Source: Actinacidiphila bryophytorum | GTDB lineage: Bacteria; Actinomycetota; Actinomycetes; Streptomycetales; Streptomycetaceae | Assembly (NCBI RefSeq): GCF_016916835.1 | Contig: NZ_JAFFIX010000026.1 | Coordinates: 61,151-125,150, forward strand | DNA: 64,000 bases | Direction: 5' to 3' | Part shown: positions 16,879 to 25,182 of the stretch, piece after piece | Layout of the letters: each line of letters begins with the position of its first letter | Numbering within the stretch: position 1 is the stretch's first letter | Program-made: the position numbers and the translations under genes | Notes under the pieces: generated by a model | The model's input: only the letters and a program-made list of their open reading frames with translations | Database searches by the model: none | What the model was told of the DNA's origin: nothing

Positions 16879-18075
16879 CTACGCGGGAGGCCGCCGGTGC
16901 TCCGCGACCTTGCAGCGGGCGGGCGCCCGCTCGGGCTCCGGCGCGGGGAAATCGCCCGGGAGGTCGTGGCGGACCGCGACCATCGCCGCGTCGTCGCCGA
17001 GGGAGCCCGCGGTGTAATGCAGCAGGTCCTCGCGCAGCACGCCGAGCAGGTCGACCGGGCGGACCTCCCCGTCGACCAGCAGGGGCAGCCGGTCGGCCAG
17101 CGGGTAGAAGCGGCCGTCGCCGTCGCGGGCCTCGGTGACGCCGTCGGTGTAGAGCAGCAGCGTGTCGCCGGGCTCGAAGGCGAAGACGTCGGGCTCCGCG
17201 CAGGACACCCGCGGCTGCAGTACGCCGATCGGGGGCGCGTACTGCCGCGGCGAGAGTGTGCTGACCCGGCCGTCGTGCAGGCGCAGCGGCGCCGGGTGGC
17301 CGCTGTTGAGGACGCTGATGTGCGCCTCGCGGTCGGGGACGTCGATCAGGGCCGCGGTGATGAAGGACTCCGCGGCGTCCGGACCCTGCCGGCTCGGGCG
17401 GGCGAGCCCCCAGCTGACCACCGCCTCCAGTTCCGACTGCAGCGCCCGCAGCGGCAGCTCCCGGTGCGCGGCGCTGCGGAAGGCACCGAGCAGCAGGTCC
17501 GCGTCGTCCACGGCCGTCAGGCCCTTGCCGCGGACGTCCCCGATGAGCAGCCGCGTCCCGTGGCGGGTGCGTACCGCCGCGTAGAGGTCGCCGCCGATAC
17601 GGGCCTGGTCGGCGGCGGCCTCGTAGCGGAAGGCGACCGACAGCGGGCCGATACGGGGCGGCAGCGGCTGCAGCACCACCCGCTGTGCGGCCTCGGCCAC
17701 CGAGCGCACCTGTCTCAGCTCGGCGCTGTGCCGCTCGCGCAGCCGGCAGAAGAAGACCGTGAAGGCGGAGATCACGATGAGCGAGGCGAGCTGGCTCTCG
17801 TGGTTGGACGTGGTGATGCTGTTGCGCACCGCGGCTATCGTGAACAGCGCGGCGGTGGCCAGGATGCCGATCAGCGCGGTCAGCCGGGAACTGCCGAAGG
17901 ACGCGGTGAGCGCGGGTGCGACGACCAGCAGCGGCCCCAGGTGCACCTCCTGCGGTGCCAGCACGTCGGCGACGGTGATCACCACGATGAAGGCGATCGG
18001 GATCGCCACCAGGCCCCGGTTCGACTGCCAGGACCAGCCGGTGTCCTTGCCAGGCGCCGACCACGGGAACCGCAT
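16879..18075 (-). CDS. Membrane PP2C-like SpoIIE/RsbU-family serine phosphatase
   Basis: 398 residues. The N-terminal ~120 residues contain three to four membrane helices (VAIPIAFIVVITVADVLA, LLVVAPALTASF, ALIGILATAALFTIAAV, LIVISAFTVFFCRL). The PP2C SpoIIE domain follows with metal-binding signatures IGGDLYAAVRTRHG, LLIGDVRGKGLTA, VLNSGHPAPLRLHDG, LLLYTDGVTEARD and the late GDDAAMVAVR. RsbU-type enzymes dephosphorylate anti-anti-sigma factors; no anti-sigma or anti-anti-sigma gene is adjacent. ATG at 18075 follows GAAGAAG. It converges on the NB-ARC regulator with a 3-bp gap. Confidence 0.9.
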   Translation of the reverse strand: MRFPWSAPGKDTGWSWQSNRGLVAIPIAFIVVITVADVLAPQEVHLGPLLVVAPALTASFGSSRLTALIGILATAALFTIAAVRNSITTSNHESQLASLIVISAFTVFFCRLRERHSAELRQVRSVAEAAQRVVLQPLPPRIGPLSVAFRYEAAADQARIGGDLYAAVRTRHGTRLLIGDVRGKGLTAVDDADLLLGAFRSAAHRELPLRALQSELEAVVSWGLARPSRQGPDAAESFITAALIDVPDREAHISVLNSGHPAPLRLHDGRVSTLSPRQYAPPIGVLQPRVSCAEPDVFAFEPGDTLLLYTDGVTEARDGDGRFYPLADRLPLLVDGEVRPVDLLGVLREDLLHYTAGSLGDDAAMVAVRHDLPGDFPAPEPERAPARCKVAEHRRPPA

Positions 18076-18137
18076 ACTTCTTCGTTACACCCATTCCCAG
18101 GGCGCTGCTACTCGCGGGCCCGGCGGCCGGCCCGCAC

Positions 18138-18971
18138 TCAGGCGGAACCGATGCGGTCCAGCAGCGCCTGCGCGTCGGCGGTGCCGCGGTGTTCCGGGCC
18201 GTGGGCGGCCAGCCGCGCCCGGTGGGCCGCCGCCGCATGGGTCCGCGCCTCGGCTGTGCGGCCCAGGCCCAGGAGCGCCGTGGCCCTGGCCAGGCCCGCG
18301 GCGCCGGACTCGGCGTGCCGCTCACCCTCGGGCAGAGCCTGCCACAGCGCGTCGGCGCGTTCCGCCGCGGCGAGCGCCTCCTCGTGGCGGGCCTGGCCGT
18401 TGAGGCTGCGGGCCAGGACTGCGAGCAGGGTGACGGTGAACCTGTCCTGCTGGGCGCCCAGCGCCGCCAGCGCCTCGCGTGCGGTCGCCTCGGCCTCCTC
18501 GTGCCGGCCCTGCTCGGTGAGCGCGAAGGCCAGGCCGTTGCGTGCGGCGGCGGCCGCGAACCCCGTCTCCTCCGAGCCGCCCCGCTCCGCGATCCGGGCG
18601 ACGGCCGCGCACTCCGCCTCGCACTCGGCGTACCGGCCCAGCCGGGCCAGCTCCTGGGCGCGGTCCGAACGCAGTTTGAGGGTGAGGACGGCCTCCGCGC
18701 CGAAGACCCTGCCGAAGTCCGGCAGCAGCCTGTCGTACACGGCGACGGCTTCCGCGTGCCGCCCCTGCGCGCTCGTCGCGAGCCCGACCAGGCTCCACGC
18801 AACGAGCGCGACCTGGTCGTCGCGCAACGTGGAGCGCGACTCGGCGACAGCGCGTGCCGCGGACTCCGCCGCGACGTAGCGGCCCGCCTTGTAGAGGCCG
18901 ACGGGTTGGTCGAGCGGCGACCCCGCCGCCGCCGGCGCATCGTGCCGACCGCGCGACCGGAAGAGTTTCAT
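18138..18971 (-). CDS. Tetratricopeptide-repeat protein
   Basis: 277 residues, mostly Ala-rich helical repeats such as LYKAGRYVAAESAARAV, RAQELARLGRYAECEAECAA, NGLAFALTEQGRHEEAEATA, LARSLNGQARHEEALAAAER and GLGRTAEARTHAAAA. No signal, membrane segment or catalytic domain is seen. Similar Streptomyces TPR proteins are annotated as hypothetical scaffolds. ATG at 18971 has only a weak ribosome site. It lies 62 bp upstream of the SpoIIE phosphatase on the same strand and may be co-transcribed with it. Confidence 0.75.
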   Translation of the reverse strand: MKLFRSRGRHDAPAAAGSPLDQPVGLYKAGRYVAAESAARAVAESRSTLRDDQVALVAWSLVGLATSAQGRHAEAVAVYDRLLPDFGRVFGAEAVLTLKLRSDRAQELARLGRYAECEAECAAVARIAERGGSEETGFAAAAARNGLAFALTEQGRHEEAEATAREALAALGAQQDRFTVTLLAVLARSLNGQARHEEALAAAERADALWQALPEGERHAESGAAGLARATALLGLGRTAEARTHAAAAHRARLAAHGPEHRGTADAQALLDRIGSA

Positions 18972-19060
18972 GTCCGGAGCATACGGATCCTGCGCACGCG
19001 CGTTCGGCGAATCAGCAGGAAAGGCGGGCACGGTGAGGTGCGCGGGGTCGGAAGAACGTG

Positions 19061-19516
19061 TCAGAAGAACCAGACGACGAGGCGTACGTTGTCCGCTCCG
19101 TGAAGCGCACCGAGCGTGCGCATCACGGTCCAGACGGGTCCCCAGTCGATGCCGTCCCCCGCGGCCCCTGCCCGGGTGCGCGCGCCGGAGGCGTCGGTCT
19201 CCTGCCAGTCGGCGGCGGCGAGTTCCGCCCAGGTCACGTGCGTGGTGCCGTACACGTCGCCGGGCGCTTCCGCGGAGGGCGCGTACGCGGCGCGCAGGGC
19301 CTGCGACGCGTCGCCGGGAAAGCCGCGGCCTTCTGCCAGCGGGCGGAATCCGAAGGAGTTGCGGACGCCGAAGAGACAGGCGAGGCCGTCGTAGGCGTTC
19401 CCGCCGTTCAGCAGGAACAGGTCGATTCCCGCGACCCAGACGGAGTCCTCGTCGTCGGGACCCCACAGGCGGGCGCCCGGCCGGCACTCGATCATGCCGC
19501 TGATGTCGGTCGACAT
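19061..19516 (-). CDS. Hypothetical protein
   Basis: 151 residues, acidic and aromatic-rich (DDEDSVWVAGIDLFLLNGGN, FGVRNSFGFRPLAEGRGFP, WAELAAADWQETDA, IDWGPVWTVMRTLGALHG, ending LVVWFF). Codon use is normal for the window, with strong third-position GC. I do not recognise the family; the composition suggests a soluble alpha/beta protein, similar in feel to immunity or SUKH-like small proteins, but that is a guess. ATG at 19516; ribosome site weak. Confidence 0.6.
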   Translation of the reverse strand: MSTDISGMIECRPGARLWGPDDEDSVWVAGIDLFLLNGGNAYDGLACLFGVRNSFGFRPLAEGRGFPGDASQALRAAYAPSAEAPGDVYGTTHVTWAELAAADWQETDASGARTRAGAAGDGIDWGPVWTVMRTLGALHGADNVRLVVWFF

Positions 19517-19535
19517 ACGGCCATGGTGCCAGCTC

Positions 19536-19690
19536 TCAGCGGCCGGGCGGGGGTGTGCCGGCCAGCAGTGCCCAGAGGACGACGACGGCGGTGAGGCCGG
19601 TGAGTTCGAGCAGCACGGACCGCCGCAAGGCCGCGGGCGCGAGGCGGCGGCTCTTCCTGCGGCCGGCCGCGGCGGCCGGCACCAGGAAGA
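19536..19690 (-). pseudogene. Remnant resembling the C-terminus of a CopD-like membrane protein
   Basis: The minus strand encodes a tail LRRSVLLELTGLTAVVVLWA followed by a Gly/Pro-rich end and stop at 19536. A charged patch followed by one hydrophobic helix and a short tail is how CopD-type copper proteins end, but the other seven or so helices are missing. No start codon or ribosome site gives a sensible short protein. It adjoins two other gene remnants. Confidence 0.35.
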
Positions 19691-19889
19691 GCCCGGCCTC
19701 GGCCGGCAGGAGGTCGCCGAGGCCCGTTTCTCGGTGGGCCAGGTAGACGCCACCGGCGCCGCGGCCCAGCTCGCCTCGCGTTCCGCCGACCGCACCGCGG
19801 CACCGCTGGCCTTCCACGGCAGCCGCTTCCGGCGGCTGGAAGATCCCGCCGCCACCCCCCGTCCCACCGGACCCGAGGAGTCGTCATGA
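19690..19889 (+). pseudogene. 5'-truncated C-terminus of an unidentified gene
   Basis: An open plus-strand frame with normal GC3 bias runs to TGA at 19887-19889. It ends in residues such as ASRSADRTAAPLAFHGSRF and PRPTGPEESS. The stop overlaps the ATG of the next gene as ATGA, the usual operon junction, so this looks like the genuine 3' end of a lost gene. The 5' part is replaced by the CopD-like remnant on the other strand. Function not recognised. Confidence 0.35.
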
Positions 19890-20306
19890 CCGCACACGCA
19901 GACACCACCGCAGCCCCGGCCGACGACGGTGGGCGCCGCGGTCGAGGGCCTCCAGCACGTCTACGACGCCCCGGGCGAGGTCGAGATCGAGATCGACGGC
20001 ACGACCCACCGGCTGACCGCCTTCAACGGCCAGGCCCCCGGCAGCCTGCTGGTGCTGTTCACCGACGCCACCTCGGGGGTGACCACCTACGCCGCCGGCC
20101 GCTCGCTGTCGATCGACGTGCCGGACCCCGAGGGCCGTATCCTGGTCGACTTCAACCGCGCCTCCAACCTGCCCTGCGCCTACACCGACCTGGCGACCTG
20201 CCCGCTGCCGCCGGCCGGCAACCGGCTGCCGGTGCCGGTCGAGGCGGGCGAGAAGACCCCGACCGGACCGGCGCACACGGCCAGGTCGGTCCCCGGCGGG
20301 AAGTAG
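19886..20306 (+). pseudogene. DUF1684-family gene with internal frameshifting deletion
   Basis: ATG at 19886 follows GAGGAG and starts MTAHADTTAAPADD, a plausible native N-terminus. From about 19917 a different frame carries the typical DUF1684 C-terminus: RPTTVGAAVEGLQHVYDAPG, LTAFNGQAPGSLLVLFTDAT, VDFNRASNLPCAYTDLATCP and LPVPVEAGEKTP. Intact members are about 250-280 residues, so roughly half the gene is gone and the frames no longer join. A restart at GTG 19929 could give a 125-residue fragment but has no ribosome site. Confidence 0.65.
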
Positions 20307-20331
20307 CGCCCCGGCCGGGCCGCAGGGCGGA

Positions 20332-22209
20332 TCACCCGTTGGGCTGCACGATCGTCCACGGGCGCATCAGGTCGTCGTCCTCGTGTTCGAGGATGTGGCA
20401 GTGGTGGACGTAGGTCGCCGGGAGTTCTGCGCCGCTGCCGGGGATCGACGCGATCGGCTGCGTCGGCGGGGTGAAGTCCGGGATCACGATCCTGGTGACC
20501 TGCTCGGGGTAGGCGCGCACGGTGTCCTTGTTGGAATCCGCCTCGTCGGGGTCCGGCGGGTAGGGCGGCCCGGTGAGGTAGTTCTCCAGCACCGGCAGGT
20601 CCTGCGGCCTGCGCCCGCCGTCGATCCACTTCTCGTACTGCGCCTGGTAGGCGGTCGCGTCGATGGGCTGCCGGTTCAGCACCTGGAAGTTGATGAGGTG
20701 GACGTGCATGGGGTGCGCGTCGTGGTTGGGGTTGACGTACTCCCACACCTCGCTCGCACCGTTCTCGACGAAGTCCTGGGAGGGCTCCTCGAAGGGCACC
20801 GCGTTGAAGGTCATGGTGTGGAAGAGCTGGTGCTGGTAGACGACCCACTGCCGGCGCCTGGTCTGCGGTGTGACCTCGACCGGCGGGACGACGTCGGGCA
20901 GCCGCAGCTTGTCCGGTGGTGTCGAACGGTCCGCGCCCGACAGCGGTTTGGTGACCTGGAACTCCATCACCTCGCCGATCTCCGGGCCGTCGCCGCCGGG
21001 GAAGTGGACGGGCGCGTTGTAGTTGGTCAGCTGGATCTTGGTGCCCATCGGCATCGCGCTGAAGTCGACGAGCAGGTCGTAGCGTTCTGCCGGGCTGATC
21101 AGGAAGTTCAGCATCTGCAGCGGCTTGCGGAAGCCGCCGTCGGTGCCGATCAGCCAGAACGGCAGCGTGGGCTGCGGCAGGACGTCGTCGGGGGTGACGA
21201 ACTGCAGCCGCCAGAAACGCTCGTTGGAGGCGTTGAGCACCCGCAGCCGGTAGCGCCGTGGCTCGACGGCCAGGAAGGGGTAGGCCTTGCCGTTGACGAC
21301 CGGGGTGTCCTCGCCCTGCCGATCCATCATCGTGTACGCGAGGGTGCCGTCGTCGCGAAAGGTCCGGTCCTGGATGACCAGCGGGACCTCGAACTCGCCC
21401 TGCGGCAGCCCGAGCCGCTCGTCCGCCGGGTCGCGGACGACGTACAGCCCGGCGAGGCCCGCGTAGACGTTGACGCTGGTCATCCCCATGGCGTGGTCGT
21501 GATACCACAAAAGGCAGGAATCGTCGTGGTTGGTGTAGGCGTAGATCGCCTCGTTGGGCGCGGCGTGCTCGGGGTCCAGGGTGGAGTACGACTCGGCGTG
21601 CACACCGCGCGGGCTGTAGGACTGCTTCGGCATGCCGTCGGACTGCGGTGGCGTGTAACCGCCGTGCTGGTGGACGACGTTCCACACGTCGACGTCGGCG
21701 GGGAAGGGCTGCACCGGCTGGTAGGGCGGCGGCGGGGTCGGAGTCAGCTGCGGGTTGCCGCTGCGGATGGCGTCGATCACCGCGGGGAACAGGTGCTCGG
21801 TGGGCAGTTCGTTGCGCCACTTGACGACCGTGGGGTGGTCCACCGTCACGTCGAGGGTCGGCCCGAGGTAGCCCATGCCGATCGGCTGGTGCCGGTCGTG
21901 CGGGTTCGCCGCCCAGTAGCCCCACACCGTGGCCGGTCCCAGGTCGCGGTGGAAGCACCACGAGCCCTGGCGCATGGTGATGTCGTAGTAGTCCGCCCCC
22001 GGATAGGCCGAGGTGTCGGCGACGGCCGTCGGCGGTACGGGCAGCGGGTCGACGAACTTCTCCAGCGGCGGTGTCGTCGGGATGGCCGTGTCCGCGGCCG
22101 TCCCGCCCCCCATCGCGGGCACCCGCGCCTGCGCCTCCGCCGCGCCCAGTGGCAGCATGGCGGCGCCTCCCGCGGCACCGGCCATGAGGACTCTCCTGCG
22201 TGCGACCAT
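20332..22209 (-). CDS. Multicopper oxidase (CotA / phenoxazinone-synthase-like)
   Basis: 625 residues with an N-terminal twin-arginine-type signal (VARRRVLMAGAAGGAAM). All four copper-binding motifs are present: VHQHGGYTP, LLWYHDHAMGMT, HPMHVHLINFQVL and YVHHCHILEHEDDDLMRPW, so type 1 and trinuclear centres should be intact. The length, the early FHRDLGPATVWGY and the DGMPKQSYSPRG region resemble three-domain bacterial oxidases that oxidise aromatic amines, phenols or bilirubin-like substrates. ATG at 22209. No obvious partner gene lies next to it. Confidence 0.92.
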   Translation of the reverse strand: MVARRRVLMAGAAGGAAMLPLGAAEAQARVPAMGGGTAADTAIPTTPPLEKFVDPLPVPPTAVADTSAYPGADYYDITMRQGSWCFHRDLGPATVWGYWAANPHDRHQPIGMGYLGPTLDVTVDHPTVVKWRNELPTEHLFPAVIDAIRSGNPQLTPTPPPPYQPVQPFPADVDVWNVVHQHGGYTPPQSDGMPKQSYSPRGVHAESYSTLDPEHAAPNEAIYAYTNHDDSCLLWYHDHAMGMTSVNVYAGLAGLYVVRDPADERLGLPQGEFEVPLVIQDRTFRDDGTLAYTMMDRQGEDTPVVNGKAYPFLAVEPRRYRLRVLNASNERFWRLQFVTPDDVLPQPTLPFWLIGTDGGFRKPLQMLNFLISPAERYDLLVDFSAMPMGTKIQLTNYNAPVHFPGGDGPEIGEVMEFQVTKPLSGADRSTPPDKLRLPDVVPPVEVTPQTRRRQWVVYQHQLFHTMTFNAVPFEEPSQDFVENGASEVWEYVNPNHDAHPMHVHLINFQVLNRQPIDATAYQAQYEKWIDGGRRPQDLPVLENYLTGPPYPPDPDEADSNKDTVRAYPEQVTRIVIPDFTPPTQPIASIPGSGAELPATYVHHCHILEHEDDDLMRPWTIVQPNG

Positions 22210-22387
22210 CTCTCCCGGCCTTCCCTCGGCTCACCCGACGCCCAAGGGATACAAGGCCGTTCTGCTGCGCTGCCGCAGCGTGCCGGTTCGCCTGGTCAAA
22301 GTCACCCGGAGGGCCGACCCGGCCGCGGATTCCGCAGGTAGTCGCCCAGTTCCATGGAATGACAACCGCCAGTTCCGGGCGTCAGGT

Positions 22388-22738
22388 TCAGCTCTGCCCG
22401 GTGGCCGCGCCCCCGCTCGGTCTCCTGCCGGGGGCCGGGCGGCGGGCGATCAGCCAGTAGACGAGCGCGGCGGGCGGCGCGACGCACAGCAGGACGACCA
22501 GCAGGCGGGAGTCGACGCCCCCGCCCTGCCGGGTCGCCTCCGCCTCGGCGGGCAGGTCCCGTACCAGGGCGTCCAGTTGGGCGCGGCTGCGCGCCCGGTA
22601 GGCCAGGGCAACGCGCTCCTCCAGCTCGGGCAGGGTCAGCCGGCCGACGGCGTAGTGGTGCTGCAGCAGCGCCTCGACGGCGTCGCGTTCCGCGTCCGAG
22701 GCGCGTATGGGCGCCAGGTGCTCCTCGTGGTCCGTCAT
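22388..22738 (-). CDS. DUF1707 protein with C-terminal membrane segment
   Basis: 116 residues. An N-terminal DUF1707 domain (IRASDAERDAVEALLQHHYA, GRLTLPELEERVALAYRARS, LDALVRDLP) is followed by one or two hydrophobic helices (LLVVLLCVAPPAALVYWLIA) and a basic tail. The domain is common in actinobacteria; its function is unknown, but it often accompanies membrane or envelope regulators. ATG overlaps the stop of the ArsR-type gene as ATGA, so the two are translated together. Confidence 0.85.
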   Translation of the reverse strand: MTDHEEHLAPIRASDAERDAVEALLQHHYAVGRLTLPELEERVALAYRARSRAQLDALVRDLPAEAEATRQGGGVDSRLLVVLLCVAPPAALVYWLIARRPAPGRRPSGGAATGQS

Positions 22739-23334
22739 GGCTGCCTTCCGGGCAGGTCTGCGGCGGGCGGGGTGTGCGGGTCGGGCGGAGGCGGGCGGTC
22801 CTGCAGGTCGACGAGCGCGACGACCACCCGCGTCCAGGAGCCGGGAGCGTCGCGGTCCCCGAAGCGCTCGGCGAGGCCCGCGATGTGCTCGCGGAGGTCG
22901 GCGAGCGCCTCGTCGGTCAGCCGCAGCGCCCCGCGGTGCAGGTCGACCTCCCGGCGGCCGCCGGCCTGCCGCGAGCGGTAGGCGGCGCTGATGTCGGCCC
23001 GGGTGGCGTCCAGCATCGAGCCGAGGAAGTCGGCCATCTCCTCGGGGGTCGCGGCGTCGCCGGGGGGTTCGGTGACGGCGGGGGCGTAGACGCGCTCGAC
23101 CTTGCCGTGCGCGAGCGGGCGGTATTCGGCGATCCCGACCAGGCCTGCCGCTTCCAGCCGGCCCAGGTGGTAGTAGAGCCGGTCGGCGGGGAGGCCGGTG
23201 CGGTCGGCGAGTTCGCGTGCGGACCGCGGCTCCTCCCACAGCGCTTCGAGGAGCCGGATGCGCAACGGGTCGGCGAGCGCCTTGTGCACCCCGTGCCAGC
23301 TCCGCTGCGTACTGCCCTGCCCCTGCTCCCCCAT
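22735..23334 (-). CDS. ArsR-type winged-helix transcriptional regulator
   Basis: 199 residues. The winged helix spans about 12-85: ALADPLRIRLLEALWEEPRS, ARELADRTGLPADRLYYHLGRL and the wing LVGIAEYRPLAHGKVERVYA. The C-terminal half is Arg/Asp-rich helix (EEMADFLGSMLDATRADISA, LTDEALADLREHIAGLAERFG) as in helix_turn_helix_5 regulators with an alpha-helical dimer or sensor tail. No Cys pair for metal sensing. ATG at 23334 follows GGAGG. First gene of a two-gene operon with the DUF1707 protein. Confidence 0.85.
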   Translation of the reverse strand: MGEQGQGSTQRSWHGVHKALADPLRIRLLEALWEEPRSARELADRTGLPADRLYYHLGRLEAAGLVGIAEYRPLAHGKVERVYAPAVTEPPGDAATPEEMADFLGSMLDATRADISAAYRSRQAGGRREVDLHRGALRLTDEALADLREHIAGLAERFGDRDAPGSWTRVVVALVDLQDRPPPPDPHTPPAADLPGRQP

Positions 23335-23403
23335 CGACCGCCTCCGGTGGCTGCACGAATTCCCGCTGATTGGAAAACTCTACAACCAGCCGTCGCGCAG
23401 GCC

Positions 23404-23469
23404 TAGGCCGTGTTTTGGAAGTCCCGCCTGCCCCGTGGGCGGACGGCGCTACTTCCAAAACACGGCCTA
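23404..23469. repeat. 66-bp palindromic repeat, internally deleted copy B
   Basis: In reversed orientation relative to copies A and C, it joins exactly the 31 bases of one end to the 35 bases of the other, lacking 113 internal bases. The 19-bp terminal inverted repeats are perfect, and CTAG occurs at both borders. Shows that the family spreads or survives as ends-only derivatives. Confidence 0.85.
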
Positions 23470-23548
23470 GTTGCACGCGTACGGCGATGTCGGCGGCGTG
23501 TACGTCACCGGCCGCGCGGGTGCGGCTCGGTACGTGCCCGATACGGGC

Positions 23549-24271
23549 TCAGTACAGGGTCAGGCCGTAGGCGGCCAGGACCTCGGCGAGGGGCTGGTAG
23601 TAACTGGTGCCGCCCGACGTGCAGTTGCCCGATCCACCGGAGAAGAGGCCGAGGGCCGTGGAGCCCGCGACGAGCAGGCCGCCGGTGTCGCCGGGCTCGG
23701 TGCAGACGGTGGTGGCGATCAGGCCGGTCACGATCTGGCCGCCGCCGTAGTTGACGGTGGCGTTGAGTGCGGTGACCGTGCCGCAGTGCACACCGCTGAC
23801 CGGGCTCGTACGGCAGACCCGCTCGCCGACGTAGGGGCTGCCGGGCGTGTAGCCGCCGCCGGGGTGCGGGACGGCCGGGTTGTCGTAGCGGATCAGGCCG
23901 TAGTCGTTGCCGGGGAAGGACGTGGCGACGGTGGGGCCGATGTAGGTGGTGAGGGCGGGGGACGCGTACCAGGCCGAGGTCCCCAGGGTGCAGTGGCCGG
24001 GCATGATGATGAAGTAGGCGCTCGCGTTGCGGGCGTTGACCACGGTGCGGCAGGCGGTGCCGTTGTCCGCGTAGATCGTGTCGCCTGCGGAGACCTGCGG
24101 CCGTACGGTGGCGGCCGAGACGGAAGAAGCGGCCGCAGCCGAGGGGGCGGCCTGGGCGGAAGGTGTGGCCGCGGCCGCGGTCTGGCCGCCCGCGACGGCG
24201 GCGAGCGCGACCGCGGCGAGGCCGATGCGGCGGGCGGCGGCCCGGGCGGTGAAGCGGTGTCCGATCCTCAA
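23549..24271 (-). CDS. Streptogrisin-like S1 protease homologue lacking the catalytic Ser
   Basis: 240 residues from TTG at 24271, directly after AGGAGGTCCTG. A signal sequence (RIGLAAVALAAVAGGQTAAA) is followed by a chymotrypsin-fold domain: His in MPGHCTLG, Asp in NDYGLIRYDN, and the Ser loop reading CTEPGDTGGLLVAG. The family has GDSGG; here ACC encodes Thr at the nucleophile position. Cys pairs TACRTV/GHC, RVCRTS/VHCGT and TVCTEP/GNCTSG match the family's disulphides. Most likely a non-peptidase binding protein, or a weak Thr protease. Lies between repeat B and a phosphoribosyltransferase gene. Confidence 0.85.
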   Translation of the reverse strand: MRIGHRFTARAAARRIGLAAVALAAVAGGQTAAAATPSAQAAPSAAAASSVSAATVRPQVSAGDTIYADNGTACRTVVNARNASAYFIIMPGHCTLGTSAWYASPALTTYIGPTVATSFPGNDYGLIRYDNPAVPHPGGGYTPGSPYVGERVCRTSPVSGVHCGTVTALNATVNYGGGQIVTGLIATTVCTEPGDTGGLLVAGSTALGLFSGGSGNCTSGGTSYYQPLAEVLAAYGLTLY

Positions 24272-24486
24272 CAGGACCTCCTGGGTGGGCGGGTCGCGTC
24301 GCCGTGCCGCACTGGCCCCTGTGGACGCCACGGACCGGTGCCCGTACACGCCATGGACCTGACACATCGGCACGACACACCAGTATCAGGAGCCGCTCAG
24401 TCGGGCCACAAGGGCAGAACCGGGCAAGTGCCGCCGCCACCGTCGGAGTTCAGCTCAGCGGGAAGCGCGCCTCCGCGATCGGCAGG

Positions 24487-25140
24487 TCACCGCCCGGCGC
24501 CGGTGTGCAGCGCGTCCAGCACGTCCTGGTCGGAGAGCTGGTCGAAGCGGTCGTACCACAGGCCGACCGCGGTGAAGGCGGGCGGGCAGTGCAGGCACAC
24601 GACGTCGTCCGCCTCGGTGCGCAGCAGCGCCGACGCCTGCGGCGAGCAGACCGGCACCGCCAGCACGACCCGCTCGGACGGCGCCTGCCGCCGCACCGCA
24701 CGCACCGCGGCGCGGGCCGTCACGCCTGTCGCGAGCCCGTCGTCCACCACGACCGCGGTGTGCCCGCGCAGGTCGGCGGGCGGCCTGCCCTGCCGGTAGA
24801 GCTGTTCGCGGCGCCGCAGTTCCGTACGCTCCCGCGCGACCGTCGCCGCGAGGTCGGCGCGGCTCAGGCCCAGCCGGTCCAGGACGGCCTCGTCGAACAG
24901 CGGCTCACCGTCCCCGGTGATCGCGCCGACGCCGAACTCCGGCTGGAAGGGTGCGCCGATCTTGCGGACGACGAGCACGTCGAGCGGGGCGGCCAGCTCC
25001 CTGGCCACCTCCCGCGCCACGGGGACCCCGCCTCTGGGCAGGGCGAGGACGACGGGGTCGGGGAGCGCGCCCCGCTCCTGCCGGACGGCCAGCTGCTCCG
25101 CCAGCCGCCGCCCTGCCTGCTGCCGGTCGTGGAACTGCAT
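24487..25140 (-). CDS. Phosphoribosyltransferase-family protein
   Basis: 217 residues. N-terminal FHDRQQAGRRLAEQL and VVLALPRGGVPVAREVAREL are typical; LDVLVVRKIGAPFQPEFGVGA and the PRPP-binding loop TAVVVDDGLATGVTARAAVR follow. VVCLHCPPAFTAVGLWYDRF ends the domain. Proteins of this type are often found with dienelactone-hydrolase-like genes, as here (next gene upstream on the same strand), and in Streptomyces near stress regulons; the base substrate is unknown. ATG at 25140 has AGGAG 11 bp upstream. Confidence 0.87.
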   Translation of the reverse strand: MQFHDRQQAGRRLAEQLAVRQERGALPDPVVLALPRGGVPVAREVARELAAPLDVLVVRKIGAPFQPEFGVGAITGDGEPLFDEAVLDRLGLSRADLAATVARERTELRRREQLYRQGRPPADLRGHTAVVVDDGLATGVTARAAVRAVRRQAPSERVVLAVPVCSPQASALLRTEADDVVCLHCPPAFTAVGLWYDRFDQLSDQDVLDALHTGAGR

Positions 25141-25182
25141 GGCGGCTGCCACTCCTCTCTGCCCCCCGGGACGTGTCCGCGG

